A stretch of DNA of 64,000 nucleotides from Rhabditophanes sp. KR3021 (Eukaryota; Nematoda; Chromadorea; Rhabditida; Alloionematidae): the NCBI GenBank assembly GCA_963281155.1, contig CAUJLY010000001.1:9238001-9302000 (forward strand), given 5' to 3'. Made by a program: the position numbers and the translations under genes. Positions 24,748 to 37,900 of the stretch are shown piece by piece (the first letter of the stretch is position 1; every line of letters begins with the position of its first letter). Below the pieces are notes generated by a model. The model did no database searches and had not been told where the DNA came from. It saw nothing but the letters and a program-made list of their open reading frames with translations.

Positions 24748-26837
24748 GTAAAATAGCAGAGAGAGGATGATTAGTTGTTTTCAATAAAAACATGTTTAAG
24801 TCTTGCAAAAATTACCCAAATTTGAATACATAAATGTGTATATTTGTCAAACTATTATATGCACAAAGAGATGGTGATTTTGCTCCATGTTTGACAAACT
24901 AAAGGTTCCGATTGTAAAATATTTAAAAAGTACGACAAACTTTTTAGTTTATCATTATTTGTAAACTGATTTAAATATGTACAATATCCTTTCTGATATT
25001 ACAACAAATTACATTCTAAAGATCAATTACAATATTGAATATGTTTTTAAAAAGTATCATTAAGAATGTTAAAAATTCGTATATCTTAAATTTAGACTAC
25101 ATTTTAGTTTCGATTTGCATATAGTATATTCTATTTATAGGAAAAAATGTTCTGTTTATCGGTTATGGGTTTTTGTTGTTTCGTTGGTTATTGTGTTTTA
25201 AAGTAATAGGTATTCTTTGATTTCACTTACCTTTGGACATAGTTTTCATATGATCAACCACAACAAAAAAGTTCAATTTTGTAAATACATCAATAATATA
25301 AACACACAATTCTTTCAACAATGTGTAACTATATTATTCTGGCAAAAAAGCCAAAGTGTGATGGCTAGTGCAAGTAATATGTAGATGTAACATTACTTAC
25401 ATCAATTAGGTTACCAAACTAACATCAATCTCCGGAGTTATAAATAGAATGAAACAAGAATAACGAAGAAGCAGCTACTGAATCGAAGGCCTATATAAGC
25501 TGCGGCTTTATAAAAATAAACAGACTACTCTTTGTTGTATCTTATTAAGAATAAACGTACCTTTAACTAAACTCAGCCCCATCATCGGGAGCTACAAGAG
25601 ATATACACTTCTGTTCTTAACTGTGAAACGGTTAATTTTAAATGGAAGTATCAATATCTAAAAGCTTCAAACAAATATATTTGGTTTATAAGTAAATCGT
25701 GGGGTAACCACGCTTGCTATAGACTATCTTTAAACATCAAAATACATGCTAATTCATTTAATTTGTCTATTTTGCAAATTAAGTAAGTTCTCGGTTTCCA
25801 ATTTTTATTTTAAAAGTGTTTAATCTAAAGGTTCACTTAAGAATAGCATCATTAATGACGATAAATATGTGCCTAGTTTAGTAAAAGTGTCACATTTTAC
25901 TTACTAAATTTGTTGCCTTTCTTGACCAATTGATTCTTGGTGCTAGTCTTTCTAAATTGTGATATTGCTCCCCTTTAAGTAGAAAGCACACTGCTTCAAG
26001 AATTAAAAGATAAAAATTGGGTTAGAAGAACAATCAGCAAATGATTCAAGCATATTTTCACAATTTTCATTCAAAGCTCATGAAGAAGCCACATTAAGAT
26101 TAACCAAAGGCTTTCTGATATCGTCAAATCTAACCTAGCTAATATGTAAAACAGAGTTAATAACTTGTTCAATAAGTCATGTCGAACGCTTTTGATTGTA
26201 TTTTGTAAAATGATTAAAACCAAGGTTATTATTTGTCTTTGAAGCTTATTTATAACCAAAAATTGTAGGTAGTGAATTGTTGCACCGTTGGCAAATGAAT
26301 CAGCTAATTAGAAACATTTTACTGATAAAGAAGGTTTAGAAGTTTGGAGTGTTTTACATTTTTGGTCATCACAATGATTATGCGAAGTAGTTTTGCAAGT
26401 CAGGACCATGAAAAAACGAATGAAAATATAAAAAAGTGCATACCATTAACTTTATGCTGGTTATTTATACAATTGGATGTATAAGAAATAAGTATGTTTG
26501 TTTTTATGGTATATTTGTACGTTTGTATGGCATAGTTTGTAACACTCCTGTGGATGTATACTTTATGATATAGTTTCTACATTCATATGGTAGTTCATTT
26601 ACGCAAACTTATATTGAAATTACTTTTCATTAAAGCATTTTAATAATCGTTTATAATGTAAGTAGTTAAATATTCTTTATCTCTTATGTCTTTATTCCAC
26701 TTTTAAATATAACTGTTTTGTGTACATTTTTATAGTTAGTTGGTTTGGGGTTGCACGCTTTTTTTATCAACTACGATTTCTTTAATTGAATTAACTTCAT
26801 TTCTACATATTTTAGACTTTATTCATTTTTTACAAAG
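24748..26837. other. Long intergenic stretch, no supported gene
   Basis: Around 25485-25515 there are TATA-like motifs (CTATATAAGC, TTATAAAAATAA) without an ORF behind them, so a noncoding transcript is possible. A minus-strand piece at about 25910-25975 reads GAISQFRKTSTKNQLVKKGN before a GTAAGT, coding-like but isolated. No tRNA or rRNA is seen. Confidence 0.35.
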
Positions 26838-27229
26838 ATGGAAGATAAATCATTATAACTTTTCTGTTGGAGCCAAAGATGATAACGTCACACCAACAGA
26901 AGATGCTAAAAACTAGATTTACGCAAAAAATTAATAAATATGTTATATGGCTTCGGAGATGCAAAGGTAAGTAAATAGGTTTAATTCGTCTTTATAACTA
27001 TGTTAGATACTTTTGATGAAACGGTTGATCTATTAGAAGTTATGGTCAATGATTAGATTCGAGATACCTCTTTAACTGTTATGAATACAGGAAAGAAAGG
27101 AAACATTGCCCTTGGAGATATCCATTATCTACTCGGCAGAGATGCATATAAATATGCTCGCGTAAAGGAATTACTTCATACTCAACACCATCTTAAGAAT
27201 GCAAAAAAGAAATTGCAAAAATATGATTA
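26838..27229 (+). pseudogene. taf13: TAF13 (TFIID subunit) pseudogene
   Basis: Segments match TAF13 in order: RKKLINMLYGFGDAK (26920-26966), then an intron-like gap GTAAGT to TGTTAG (26967-27006), then FDETVDLLEVMVND, IRDTSLTVMNTGKKG, ALGDIHYLLGRDAYKYARVK and ELL. TAF13 is the histone-fold TFIID subunit that pairs with TAF11. Lesions: an early stop after MEDKSL, a frame change before the KKL helix, a splice junction out of phase, and an in-frame TAG at 27054-27056 where the family has Phe. The C-terminal half (27057-27229) is intact. A retained intron position argues for duplicate decay rather than retrotransposition. Confidence 0.8.
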
Positions 27230-27413
27230 ATTACGTTGCGTAACTTTTATTTTGAATCAGATTATGAGTATTGCACGTTTCATTACATCTAAAATACACT
27301 TCTCCCCATTCACACTAGTTCTTGCCACGAAACTATTCAAAACAATTTTTTTGGAGCGAAACAAGCCTTATCATCGTACATTTTTGTTGCCCCAACTTGG
27401 TAAAGTAGTTTGA

Positions 27414-28115
<702 letters not shown>

Positions 28116-29010
28116 AGATTGACTACCTATTAATAATTTATGTGTTTATAATTTTGTATTTGAATGTGATGTTCAACATTTTCTTGCCTTAATGTAATTA
28201 TTTTAAACTAAATATACTTCAATAAAAGATTTAATTTAGTTGTACAATATTACATCTTCTTTTCTTATGTCAGATTGTTTTTACCTAATACATGCATCGT
28301 CATCATTTAGATCAGCACCATTTAAATACTGGATATGGAAGGTGTGTACATGTCCATTCAAGCTTAATATGTGAAGGTGGTTGTATTTATCAAATATTCT
28401 CGCCACGAATCTCTTATTTGGTGTAAACCATTATTGAAAGTTTAATCGCGCCAAATCCTTTATCTGCCACATTTTCAATAATTCAAAGTTGCCATTGCTT
28501 TTCAATCACATAATACTTTTATAATCTTACGCTTAGCATTAGCTTTATAATTTCGCGTTTGGTATTACGTTTGTAGTCTTGTATGTGGCATTATGTTTAG
28601 GTGGACGTTATCAGTACAATGTATCAGCTACATAATGTCTATTTTGATCGTTTTCTACGGTCGTGTGTTCTTGGCAAGTCCAAAATACTTAGTTAAAACT
28701 ATTGAACGAATCATCCAATTCAAATATTTCATATCCAAATTTGTGAGACTATCACTAACATTGCGCCATTTTTATTGCATTGTACGTGGGTACAGGTTCT
28801 GTCAATGATCTACTTTCGAGACAATTTTTATAAACTGTTAATACATCTGGCAAATAAAGTAGGCATACTTCCAATCGTTTACGTATTCAAAACTTTTTGA
28901 TGATTTGCATATTAGTACGATATTTATATCAATTCATGCATTATTTTTATCATACGTGGCTTTTATTTATTTCATCTAATCTATTTCACTGTATTAATCA
29001 TCTTTTTCTG
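28116..29010. other. Intergenic; E2F-like site, possible promoter of next gene
   Basis: No gene seen. GCGCCAAA near 28448 matches the E2F core on the opposite strand. The plus ORF at 28593-28808 has no support. Confidence 0.35.
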
Positions 29011-29017
29011 TTTATAG
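29011..29017 (+). promoter_or_regulatory. Acceptor before the chromodomain gene (trans- or 5' UTR cis-splice)
   Basis: TTTTTCTGTTTATAG ends at 29017, 20 bases before the ATG at 29038. No donor for a cis 5' UTR intron is obvious nearby. Confidence 0.4.
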
Positions 29018-29037
29018 TTCTTCAATACTGCCTAGTT

Positions 29038-30418
29038 ATGACAAGTAGGGAAAACAACTCCGAATCCGATGCTGAGCGGTTCGTAGTGGAGTATATTGGC
29101 GATAGGAGAAAGAAAAAGGGTATTTTTCAGTACAAGATATTCTGGAAAGGTTACTCTGCTGAGGAATCTACTTGGGAGCCAAAAGAGAACGTGGATGGAG
29201 AACTAGTTGCGGCGTATGATAAACTGTATCAGGTCCAACCAAAGTCCTCTAAAACAAAGAAAAAAATTATCCTAATGGCGTCAGACGTCTATGTAAAAAT
29301 AGATGCAAATGATTGTGTGGACGAAAATTCGGAAGATGACGAGTCAAAGAGTCCTTCAACTACTCTTGTTCCGCCAACCAATGTTAATCCTCGGGTAATC
29401 CAAAAAGCTGCCACCAACAAAATTAACCAATCTCTTCGGGAGGAGCAAACTTCAAGAAACAATGAAGTGGAGACGATCGTGTTGGACAGTAGCACTGATG
29501 AAGATTCTACATTATCTCCACAGGCATCAAAAGGAGCATCAAGGACATCTCAAGCAAGAGAAAGCCGTAAGCCATCCTCAGTTCAACGCAGATCGCCAAG
29601 ACTTCAAAAAATGCAGGAACCCCTCCAAGCTCAACTGGGAGAAACGTCAATTGCTTCAAGAAGCTCTGGAGCAGGCCTATCAAAAAGAACAATTACAATG
29701 AAACAAGTTGCTCAAAAAACACTTAAATCCAAGAAATGGATGGAGAATGGATCGTTGGAGCAAAGAAACTTAACAAATGATCCCATCACTATCTCTGACA
29801 GTGATGAATCCATTGGTAGAAGAACATCTAGTCGTCCAGCCAAAAGTCTAAGCAAGAAACGGAAGCACGCAAATAGTCAGTCGCATTCTGATGAGGGGAA
29901 GAGTATGAAGGTTGGATCGGGCTCTTCGGAGGGGCCAATGTCACCACTCAAGAACATTGGTGAGAATGGAGGTGTCAAGGACATGGCAAGAAAAGAAGCT
30001 TTCTTTGGTTCGTCTATGTCTAGGTCATCTGAGGAAAGTGAAAACAGCCAAGCCCAATCCTGTGAAAGCCTTTCTATGGGATCCAACGATTCATTTGATG
30101 AAGTTACCATTCCGCTTGATAATGGGTAAGTTAAAAACTGATTCAACTTTTAATAAATATAATTTGTTCTTTAGACTAATTGAAAATGCTAATGAACGCT
30201 TAGAAATAGGTTATGGCTTGCCATTTGACGAGTCAACAAGATACGTTGAAGCTGACATTCAGGGGGTGTTTGGCACTGAGCGTATTAATGGAATACGTGT
30301 CTACTCAGTTTTGCTTGCTAACAATTCTCCTGCTTATCTTACTACTGCTCAAATTCCAAAGAGCTGCTATTATATGGTCATGGATTTGCTTCAGTACATG
30401 ACTGCCATTAATTCTTAG
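29038..30418 (+). CDS. HP1-like protein: chromodomain, long hinge, chromoshadow-like end
   Basis: Two exons, 29038-30125 and 30175-30418, with a 49-nt intron; 443 aa. The start was placed at MTSRENNSESDAE, just after the acceptor at 29017. Residues about 14-70 form a chromodomain with its aromatic cage: FVVEYIGDRR (Tyr-type first position), YKIFWKGYSAEESTWEPKEN. A hinge of about 300 residues follows, rich in Ser, Lys and Glu, with RRSPRLQ and SIM-like ETIVLDSS and PITISDSDE motifs. The C-terminal 70 residues (EADIQGVFGTERINGIRVYS, VLLANNSPAYLTTAQI, MVMDLLQYMTAI) fit a divergent chromoshadow domain. HP1 proteins bind H3K9me. The hinge is far longer than in canonical HP1, so it may be an HP1-derived scaffold; the chromoshadow call is less sure than the chromodomain. 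Confidence 0.85.
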
Positions 30419-31292
30419 GTTGCAGCAATATCTAAAATGTATTTAACTTTCTATAATTTTTCTTATTTTTTCGATTTTGTATTTGGAACTTTATTAAAAC
30501 AATAAATAATGTAATTAAAAACAAATTTACTACAAAAGTGTACGTCAATATACAATAATATGAGTTAGTACAAGAATAATTTTTGACATAATTATGGAAT
30601 GCAAACTTGGTTGTGTTTTTGAAGGCCATCACAAAATAAATGTGGCATATCTTTTATTATGGATTTAAATTTGATAGTTTGAAGACATACCTGAACAAAA
30701 CACAATAGTACAAATAACAAAACTTGTATCCCAATGATATCCTGCCAACGAAATAGTCGACAACCCCAAAAACATAAATGAATAAATAAACAGATCTTCC
30801 ATTCATCTAAAAAAGATAATCACGACTTGACAACACTATCGAACCTAATTATCACGCACACCTTCATATATACGGTTTTACAAAATGAAGCATCCTACAA
30901 ATTGTTGTGACATAATTTTATCAACTACATTTTATTTTGTTGCAATTTGTTCTGATTTATAAAAAAGGAAATTGCTTTACTTTTGATTGAAATGGATATA
31001 GTTACTTTTTGTCAAAGTAAATCCATTTTTTGACAAATTGCTTCGGAAATGGTTAAGTATAAATTGTAGTAAGTGGATGACAAAATACTGGTATCTTAAT
31101 TACATTAACGTGTAATTTTGATTAGTTTGAGAACTGTTTTTGTGATTTATTTAGGTGACTTTGAGTATGCTAACTATTTTGACTATTTTCTATTCTTTGT
31201 ACCGTTTGTGGTCCATAATCGTTGGAAGGTAACTGTTAAAATATTTTATATTTAGATGATTTATACATGTATTGGAGTAACAATTCTTTTCA
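30419..31292. other. Intergenic, one exon-like piece near 31156-31229
   Basis: Between TATTTAG and GTAACT the plus strand reads VTLSMLTILTIFYSLYRLW, hydrophobic and open, which may be an exon of the decayed gene continued at 31396. Otherwise nothing. Confidence 0.3.
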
Positions 31293-31395
31293 AAGTTTAA
31301 TTTAAATTACAAATGTTGTGTTTATTCTATGTTTTGTGATGTGTATTTGCTTTTGTTTGTTTATTGACTTTGACTTAGTTTTGAATTAATTTTAG

Positions 31396-31548
31396 GTAAC
31401 TTTAAACATAGAAGAAACGGCCGAAGCAATTGAAAAAAAGTGTTACTGCATGTGATATGGCTATGTTCCTTTGGAGAATGCAAGTGTTGATGTTTTGGAA
31501 TATTGTTTTTCGGTGATGAGAACAATTGTTTTGGTGTCTGGTGCTTAA
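31396..31548 (+). pseudogene. 3' exon fragment of an unknown gene (left arm copy)
   Basis: After acceptor TTTTAG the frame reads VTLNIEETAEAIEKK and then shifts by one base to a VTACDMA reading. The right-arm copy keeps the better version (63747-63900). In this copy a further base is lost after GATATGGCTA, so the end is scrambled. Not recognised. Confidence 0.4.
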
Positions 31549-31853
31549 ACCATTTGCCCCCAATTTTATACGCAGTCATATTATTTGAATATATCTCTCT
31601 CCAACCCTCCCAAACCGATCATTTGTTCTAGACTGCTGTATGCAATAGTCATTGTTTTTTAATGTCGAATTAGACAGACTCAGTCTACACAAACCAAATT
31701 GTACCATTACAATAATTCGCTTGCGCTTCTCATCATTTTTTGAGACTATCTTTAACTACCTTTACTCATTTATTAATTCTTTTACAAATTAAAAGGTTGC
31801 TCTATTAAGATAGCTCTGCTTAAAATCTATTTGCTAACGAATAATAATATTTC

Positions 31854-32415
31854 ATGATGGCTAAGACTGTAAGTTAAATTAATACGCTTCCATAACTTAA
31901 TGTTACTTTTCTTGTAGAATGGATCCGAGAAGGAAAACAAAGTTAAGAAGGTCAAGGAGCCCAAGCAATCCATGAAAGAACCCAAGGTTAACAAGGTAAA
32001 GGATCCCAACGAACCTATGAAAGAAACCAAGGTTAAGAAAATCAAGGATTCCAATGAACCAATGAAAGAAACCAAGGCTAAGAAGATCAAGGATCCCAAT
32101 GAACCCATGAAAGAAACCAAGGCTAAGAAGATCAAGGATCCCAATGAGCCCATGAAAGAAAGCAAGGTTAAGAAAATCAAGGATCCCAACGAACCCAAAA
32201 AGGCTCTTACCTCTTACTTCATCTGGCTCTCTGCCAACAGACCAATCCTGAAGGAAAAGAATCCAGGAGCGTCTGCAACTGACATCGCTAGGGCTGCCGG
32301 GAAAGAATGGAAAGAATTGGGTCCTGATGACAAGAAAACCTGGGAGCTTAAGGCCGCAGAAGATAAAATTCGCTACTCTAAGGCTATGGAAAGCTACAAC
32401 GAACTAAAGCAATAA
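31854..32415 (+). CDS. HMG-box DNA-binding protein with Lys-rich repeat arm
   Basis: Exon 1 is 31854-31868 (MMAKT), a 49-nt intron follows, and exon 2 is 31918-32415; 170 aa. Residues about 24-98 are five tandem 15-residue units of type MKETKAKKIKDPNEP. The last runs directly into one HMG box (KKALTSYFIWLSANRPILKE, AAGKEWKELGPDDKKTWELK, KIRYSKAMESYNELKQ). The box resembles that of SSRP1/HMGB proteins, which also begins with DPN(E/A)PK. The repeat unit therefore looks like an expansion of the box's own entry sequence, giving an H1-like basic arm. It should bind DNA non-specifically in chromatin. The SPT16-binding part of SSRP1 is absent. An intact relative with frameshifts lies at 63009-63436. 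Confidence 0.9.
31972..32196 (+). repeat. Five 45-bp coding repeats in the HMG gene
   Basis: Each unit starts ATGAAAGAA and ends GATCCCAAYGAACCC (one has GATTCC). Units 3 and 4 are nearly identical, pointing to recent expansion. The inverted copy has only two units (63231-63321). Confidence 0.9.
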
Positions 32416-32635
32416 AAACGGTTGATTAATATTCTGTATATAAATACTTTTTTGTGTCTTCTTGACAAAACCTTTCTGTCTATTTCATATATTTTTCTAC
32501 CCAATAAAATATTTTCCCCTTATCTCTTGCTTTTAAAAATTGATTTTAAGTATATTTTTGGCGCGGTAAAGCACCTAGTTTAAAAAAGAAGAACATTTGA
32601 GAAAGACGCCAAATCAACTTGCTCTTGGTTATTTG

Positions 32636-33090
32636 TAATCATCTTAGCAGGTCTCATATGTATAAATATATAATAATACTCTACTATCAACCACACCATC
32701 ATGCTTATAAGTTTATATGCCTGCAAATTATTAATAGAAAATGAGCTTAAACATTATGATTAAGAAACCATTCTCTTCTGGAGAATACGTATTGCTGAGA
32801 ATTAGGAAGTTATTTTAGTCTAAGAAGAAGGAACTGCTAAGGTTAGTTGATTACTAGGAATAGTAGTATGTATAGCCCAGATCAATTGTTAATATAATAC
32901 TTAATATTTAATTAAAAGCAAGAAATTTATTCATCAAAGACAGAAAAAAATGTGAATGAGATACTCATTGACTCAAAAAAATTTGCACAGTTTACGTGGC
33001 AAAGCGTAAACAATAGAGGGTTCTGCTTTAGCTCCTTCGTTAAATTCATCCAGCGTTAATAGTACATTTTAAATATTTGATTCCCTCTTT
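32636..33090. other. Intergenic, nothing recognised
   Basis: AT-rich flank right of the inverted repeat arm. No coding segment is seen before the decayed ORF. Confidence 0.4.
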
Positions 33091-33461
33091 TCATGAACTT
33101 AGCGTATTCTCGTTATCGGGCAATTCAACAATATCCTCTATCGTCTTGTAAAAATAATTGGTTTCAAAGCTGTCTCAACTACTTGATCGTTTTCTGACAT
33201 ACCTTCATACCACTTTCCACGATAAGTCAAGGGATACTGATGGTCGTTTATTGCACTAGTAAAGGTTTCATCCTCGAAATAAATTCTATTTTGTCGTTGA
33301 ACGCCGCTCTGTTACTATTCTTTTTCCAGATCTTGACAAAATAGTCATAGAAGTTCTGACTGAAATTTGGCAGGGACTCTTAACCAACTCCAAATGAAGT
33401 ACTCTTTATTATATTCCCCTTTATCACATCTCATCATATCCCTAATTTTGTCTATAATCAT
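33091..33461 (-). pseudogene. Decayed coding remnant, family unknown
   Basis: Minus-strand reading in changing frames: MIIDKIRDMMRCDKGEYNKE, YFIWSWLRVPAKFQSEL; shift; NFYDYFVKIWKKNSNRAAF; shift; INDHQYPLTYRGKWYEGMSE; shift; SFETNYFYKTIEDIVELPDN, ending near 33091. At least three frameshifts. The segments have sensible composition, but I cannot name a family. Confidence 0.45.
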
Positions 33462-34032
33462 CAAGGTGACAGGTTAAACGTTGTTTGGTTGGCAAAAAAT
33501 GATGATGTACTTAGCAGTAGGCTATATTCACATAATAACCATTAAATTCGTATCTTTTTTTAAAGTTAATCTTCAATACCTGATTTGAAGTAAAATAAAA
33601 ATAACCACCAAGTAATTGGCCTGTTACCTTTACCAATTAATTGATAAACTAGATTTGCTTAAAAATAAACATCAACTACGATTAATTTAAACTTAATAAT
33701 CAACTTTTTATTTACATTAATATTAACACTTAGAGTCTCATAAAAAAGAAACACAAATCTGTTCAAATTGTTTAAATATATTATAGATCAAAGTTATTAT
33801 AAAACATAATCACTAAGCCCCGCGATCATAGCGTGTCTTTTGACCTGGCTATACTTTTCAAGTTTTGCAAGTATAATGTTAAAATTCTTGATCATTACAA
33901 GTATCACTTCTAAGCTTTAAACTATTATTCAATTCAATAAGATTGTTAAATAAACCAGTCTTTAATTTAATGTGCACCAAACACACACACCTTTTCTCAA
34001 TTTTCCATTTCATGAACTTTTATCTTTGAGAG

Positions 34033-34194
34033 ATGGTTTCTAATTATAGCAATTTATTAATAATTTTATTTGGATTTATCTATTCTACTCATTATTGCTT
34101 GGCGGAAAGTTTATGTGATTTTTACAGAAATATTGGTTACAGATTGTTGGATGTGAAAGATCATCATTCAAAACGGACATTCTTAGACCAGTAA
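34033..34194 (+). CDS. Candidate small secreted peptide (53 aa)
   Basis: A short intact ORF. A strong signal peptide (LLIILFGFIYSTHYCLA) is predicted at residues 8-24, then a mature part of 29 residues with one Cys, a dibasic SKR site near the end and the terminus TFLDQ. A peptide precursor or small secreted protein is plausible. No poly(A) signal or TATA box is clear, and a chance ORF cannot be excluded. The ORF continues to a clean TAA. Confidence 0.35.
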   Translation: MVSNYSNLLIILFGFIYSTHYCLAESLCDFYRNIGYRLLDVKDHHSKRTFLDQ

Positions 34195-34917
34195 AAATAG
34201 TTAAATTAGACTGAAGAATTTTATATATTTGACCTCTATTTATTCATTTTAAGGGATTGGAAATTTGGTTATTTGTAAAAACAAATTTTAAGTTTATCCA
34301 AATTTTTAAATTGGTAAATATAATTTTATGCAGAAGTTGATAAGGAATGATGAAATGGTTTTTTAATACTTTTATATAATACTATATGTAGTATAGCATG
34401 ATAAGTAATAATTCCATCATATGCTAATCTAAAATGCCTATTGCATGCTTGGTGTAGTATCATAATTTAGTTACGTCTTTATTAAATCCGCATTCATCAT
34501 TTACTTTCATTAATTAATTTATTGTCTATTAAAATGAAGCAAACTGAAAAGAAATTTTTCAAGCGAGGAGGGTTTCAATCATTTGGCTTATAAAGTTGTG
34601 GAAGTTGAATCATACCAATTGTATACAAAGATTATGGCTGATGTGCTAAAAAAGAGCCAACTAGGCTAATGAATGAAAAATATACTTAATTTAAATTGTA
34701 ATACATGTTAATAGTACTTAATTAAATATCACAAACCATGTATTTCGTTATTTTTGTAAATATTTGACAAATAAACAGATAAAATCCAAAACATCGTATA
34801 TTAGTAAGTGAAAGAGATAAAATATATTTTATTATTAAGGTAAAATATAAAAAAGTCATTATTAAATTAAATAGCCTATAATATTTTGTGGCAAGTAAAG
34901 AGTAAGATTGTTGAAGG
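34195..34917. other. Intergenic; TRRAP 3' UTR at right end
   Basis: No gene seen. A short ORF from about 34533 (MKQTEKKFFKRGGFQSFG) stops quickly. A minus-strand AATAAA for TRRAP is possible at 34828-34833. Confidence 0.4.
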
Positions 34918-37900
34918 TTAAAACCAAGGGAAATCTGTAATTGGGATGTGTGATCGTCTTGTGTAAGAAGTCGCATTTTTGATAACATCCCAGAGAAGGC
35001 ATTTGTCATCGTCGAGAATGGAATGTGTTTTGAAATAATCCCCCAAATTGTTTAGAGTTGCATCGAGGCAATCGAGTGTAGTTTGGTCTTCGCGCCCGTC
35101 TTGTAGAAGAAGTTGATCCAAAAGAAGTAAGCGAATGTGTGATTTCATTGAACGATTGGCGAAACAACGGGTGAAAGCAATTACTGCATTTAGATAATGT
35201 CCTTCTACTGTGTGATGAATAAAGGTCTCGATATTTGACGTCAATCTTATGTGATTCCCAAGTGTACTTTCATATTTCAAACACTTTGCGTGATAGTCCA
35301 TCTGATAGTTCGTAGTAAAAAGATTCATATTCATTACATCGAAGGTGGTATTTTTCAAAGTGGATGGTTGCATGTGCAAAATATGTCCACTCATTCCAAC
35401 CATAGCCAGTTTTCTTGAGAATCTTCTTCTAGCAATATAGTAGGTATTTGGTTCGGTGTATTTTTGTTTCATCCATTTGGTTAGCATATTGGTATTTACA
35501 ACAGATTCATTGTTACCTGAACCATCAACCATTTCTTCGACAATTTTAGCACTTTTTTCAGTTGTGAGAGGTGCTATTGCTTTGGCTCTGTCGATGAAAA
35601 CTGCAGCTGTTTGGTGGCAATTTCCTTTGTCTTCGTAACTTTGGTCCATAGTGTCGTACAATGTGAATAGTCTGTAAGCCATCAATTCAGAGCCAATCTC
35701 TCCTAGCAAAGAGTAATCAAATAAACAGCCATTTTCACTGATAGGGATGTAACGGCATTCGGCAAATTGAAGATGTCTAGCACGTGACCCAGATTCCTTT
35801 GTCATCATGTTGTTCAACAATTTATAGAAAATATTAACTCTATTCCGCATTGGTATATCCTTATGTTTCTCATAAATATAAACATAGTTCTTACCATTGT
35901 TTCCTCTCACCACAATTTCCTTCATAATAACTCCATTTCGATAAATGTACTTGAAGCAAGGAATAATGTGAGCAATAGTATAACAATAATAATCCTGAAT
36001 TTCCCTTTCACCGGACTGATGAATTCCATACATCCCATAAGTAAAAACATCCAAAGAACACTGTCTTGCTGTATAACTAGCAACACTTTTCCCTGGATCA
36101 AAGTGTCCAAATCCAGCTTTACTTCCATTGAACATAGCCACAGTTAAAACATTGATAAATTCAACTATTTGATCAACAACATCCCTAACACTACCATTTG
36201 TTCGGTCTACAAATATGGCAGCACTTTTTTCCTTCAGAGCATTAGAAGTTGTCTTTGATAGAGAGGTCTCGCCATTTAGAACATTCACAACGTCTTGCTT
36301 CCATTCAGTTAGATTACTCGTTGTCGACGGAATCCAAGCATCATCAATATTTTGGTTTAAGCCCCTTTCGGCGCTTTTGAAAATGCATTCAATAATCTGA
36401 TTGGCTCCGCGGACAATGGAATCTGTCTTAAAATCTAGCTGCTCATCAATATCTTTACACAGTTTGAAAAGTTGCGAAATAGTTGCAGCTTTCACTTGAA
36501 TGGCAGCAGCCAAAACATCCTTAAGATCCAATATTCCTCTACCTTCACCGCTTCTTTCCAACACTTCCGTTGGCTCATGCAATGCAGGTTTGAAAGAATC
36601 ATTGATGGAAAAGGTATTTTTGTGAGCAATTAATATTTGAATCATGTCATTTGAAAGGTAAGTTCGAAGAGCATAGAAAATTCTTTGGGGGAATTGACGA
36701 GCAAAGTTGGAGAGAATCATTTTAATTCCTTTGTTTGGACGAAGACTTAGCTCTAATACTAAATCATTCAAGTAATGTGTCCATGTCAAAAGAGGAATAT
36801 CTGGGCCCTTTTGGATCAAAATTTGGTCCGCTAATTGTTGATATTCCCCACCCAATATAGTAGCTTTCTTAAGATAGAAGATCAAATTGGCAATATTTTT
36901 GTTATTTTTCCACAAATCAGCATATCTCAAGCTTTCCAAAGTAGCAAGCAAAGCACTTTTGAATAATTTAGGCGTAACAAGCACTCCTTGATCCATTTGT
37001 TCCTCGAACATATTAGCAAACTTCCTCCAGGTATCTTTTCCTGAGGAGCAGGTAGTGCCAACTGTAGTGACAGCTTGACAAAACAAATTCTCCGACTCCT
37101 CCAAATGGCCACTTCTTCCCAATGCTATTGCTCTTTCTTGGAAAAATAAGCCCACGCTTTGAGGTTGGGTTTTATTGACTAATTTGTAATCTAAGTTATT
37201 TGTGATTACAAAGATAGTATTTAGGCACTTTTGTTTGTCTTCTGCGGTAGTCTTCCAGAACTTAGCTTTTTTATTGCACGTCTTGAGTAGTAATAGATTG
37301 GCATTTATTTTGCCGCTCCAATCCGACACCTTTTGCTGCTTTACATGTTCAAGTTCTTCCATACCTCGATCGTATTGTCTATTCTTTGTGAGGAATTTGA
37401 CAAAATTGGTAGTCAGCGTTGAGATAGTACTTTTGATCAATGGGCAGATATTTGCAAAGAGCATATTGTTTTGGTCGCTTGGAGGCCTGCAATTCTTTTG
37501 AAATGAATTAAGGACATTACTTAAAATACATTTTCTCCAATTGAAATACATCTCAACGGAGGAAGTATTGTATAGTAAAGCTGGAACCTGGAATCTACTA
37601 GCCCATACGTTCATGAGCGATTCAAATTTGCAAACAACTTCTGAAATCATCTCTTCATTCATTTGAGAAACGTCGTCCATTACTGACCATTCGAGTGTTT
37701 CTGCCATCTCAACTAATATCGGAACATACTGCAACTTAAGAATGTGTGCGTCCGTAAACAATTTGGGATATCTCTTGTAAACATTGGCAGTCTCTCTCAT
37801 ATTCTCATCCATCTTTTTCTTCAAATCTTGTTTCAAGTTACTTGTCCTATCTGATCTACTATCGCACATCATTAACAGCATAATACTCTCAAACATATTG

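Larger units (their letters stand above)
31293..32635 (+). repeat. Left arm of an inverted duplication (partner 62785-64000)
   Basis: From TTTAATTTAAATT at 31293 to about TTGCTCTTGGTTATTT near 32630, the sequence matches the reverse complement of 62785-64000, roughly nine bases in ten by eye. It covers a gene-end fragment, the whole HMG gene and its 3' flank. The left limit may lie further left because the right arm runs off the window. Confidence 0.9.
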
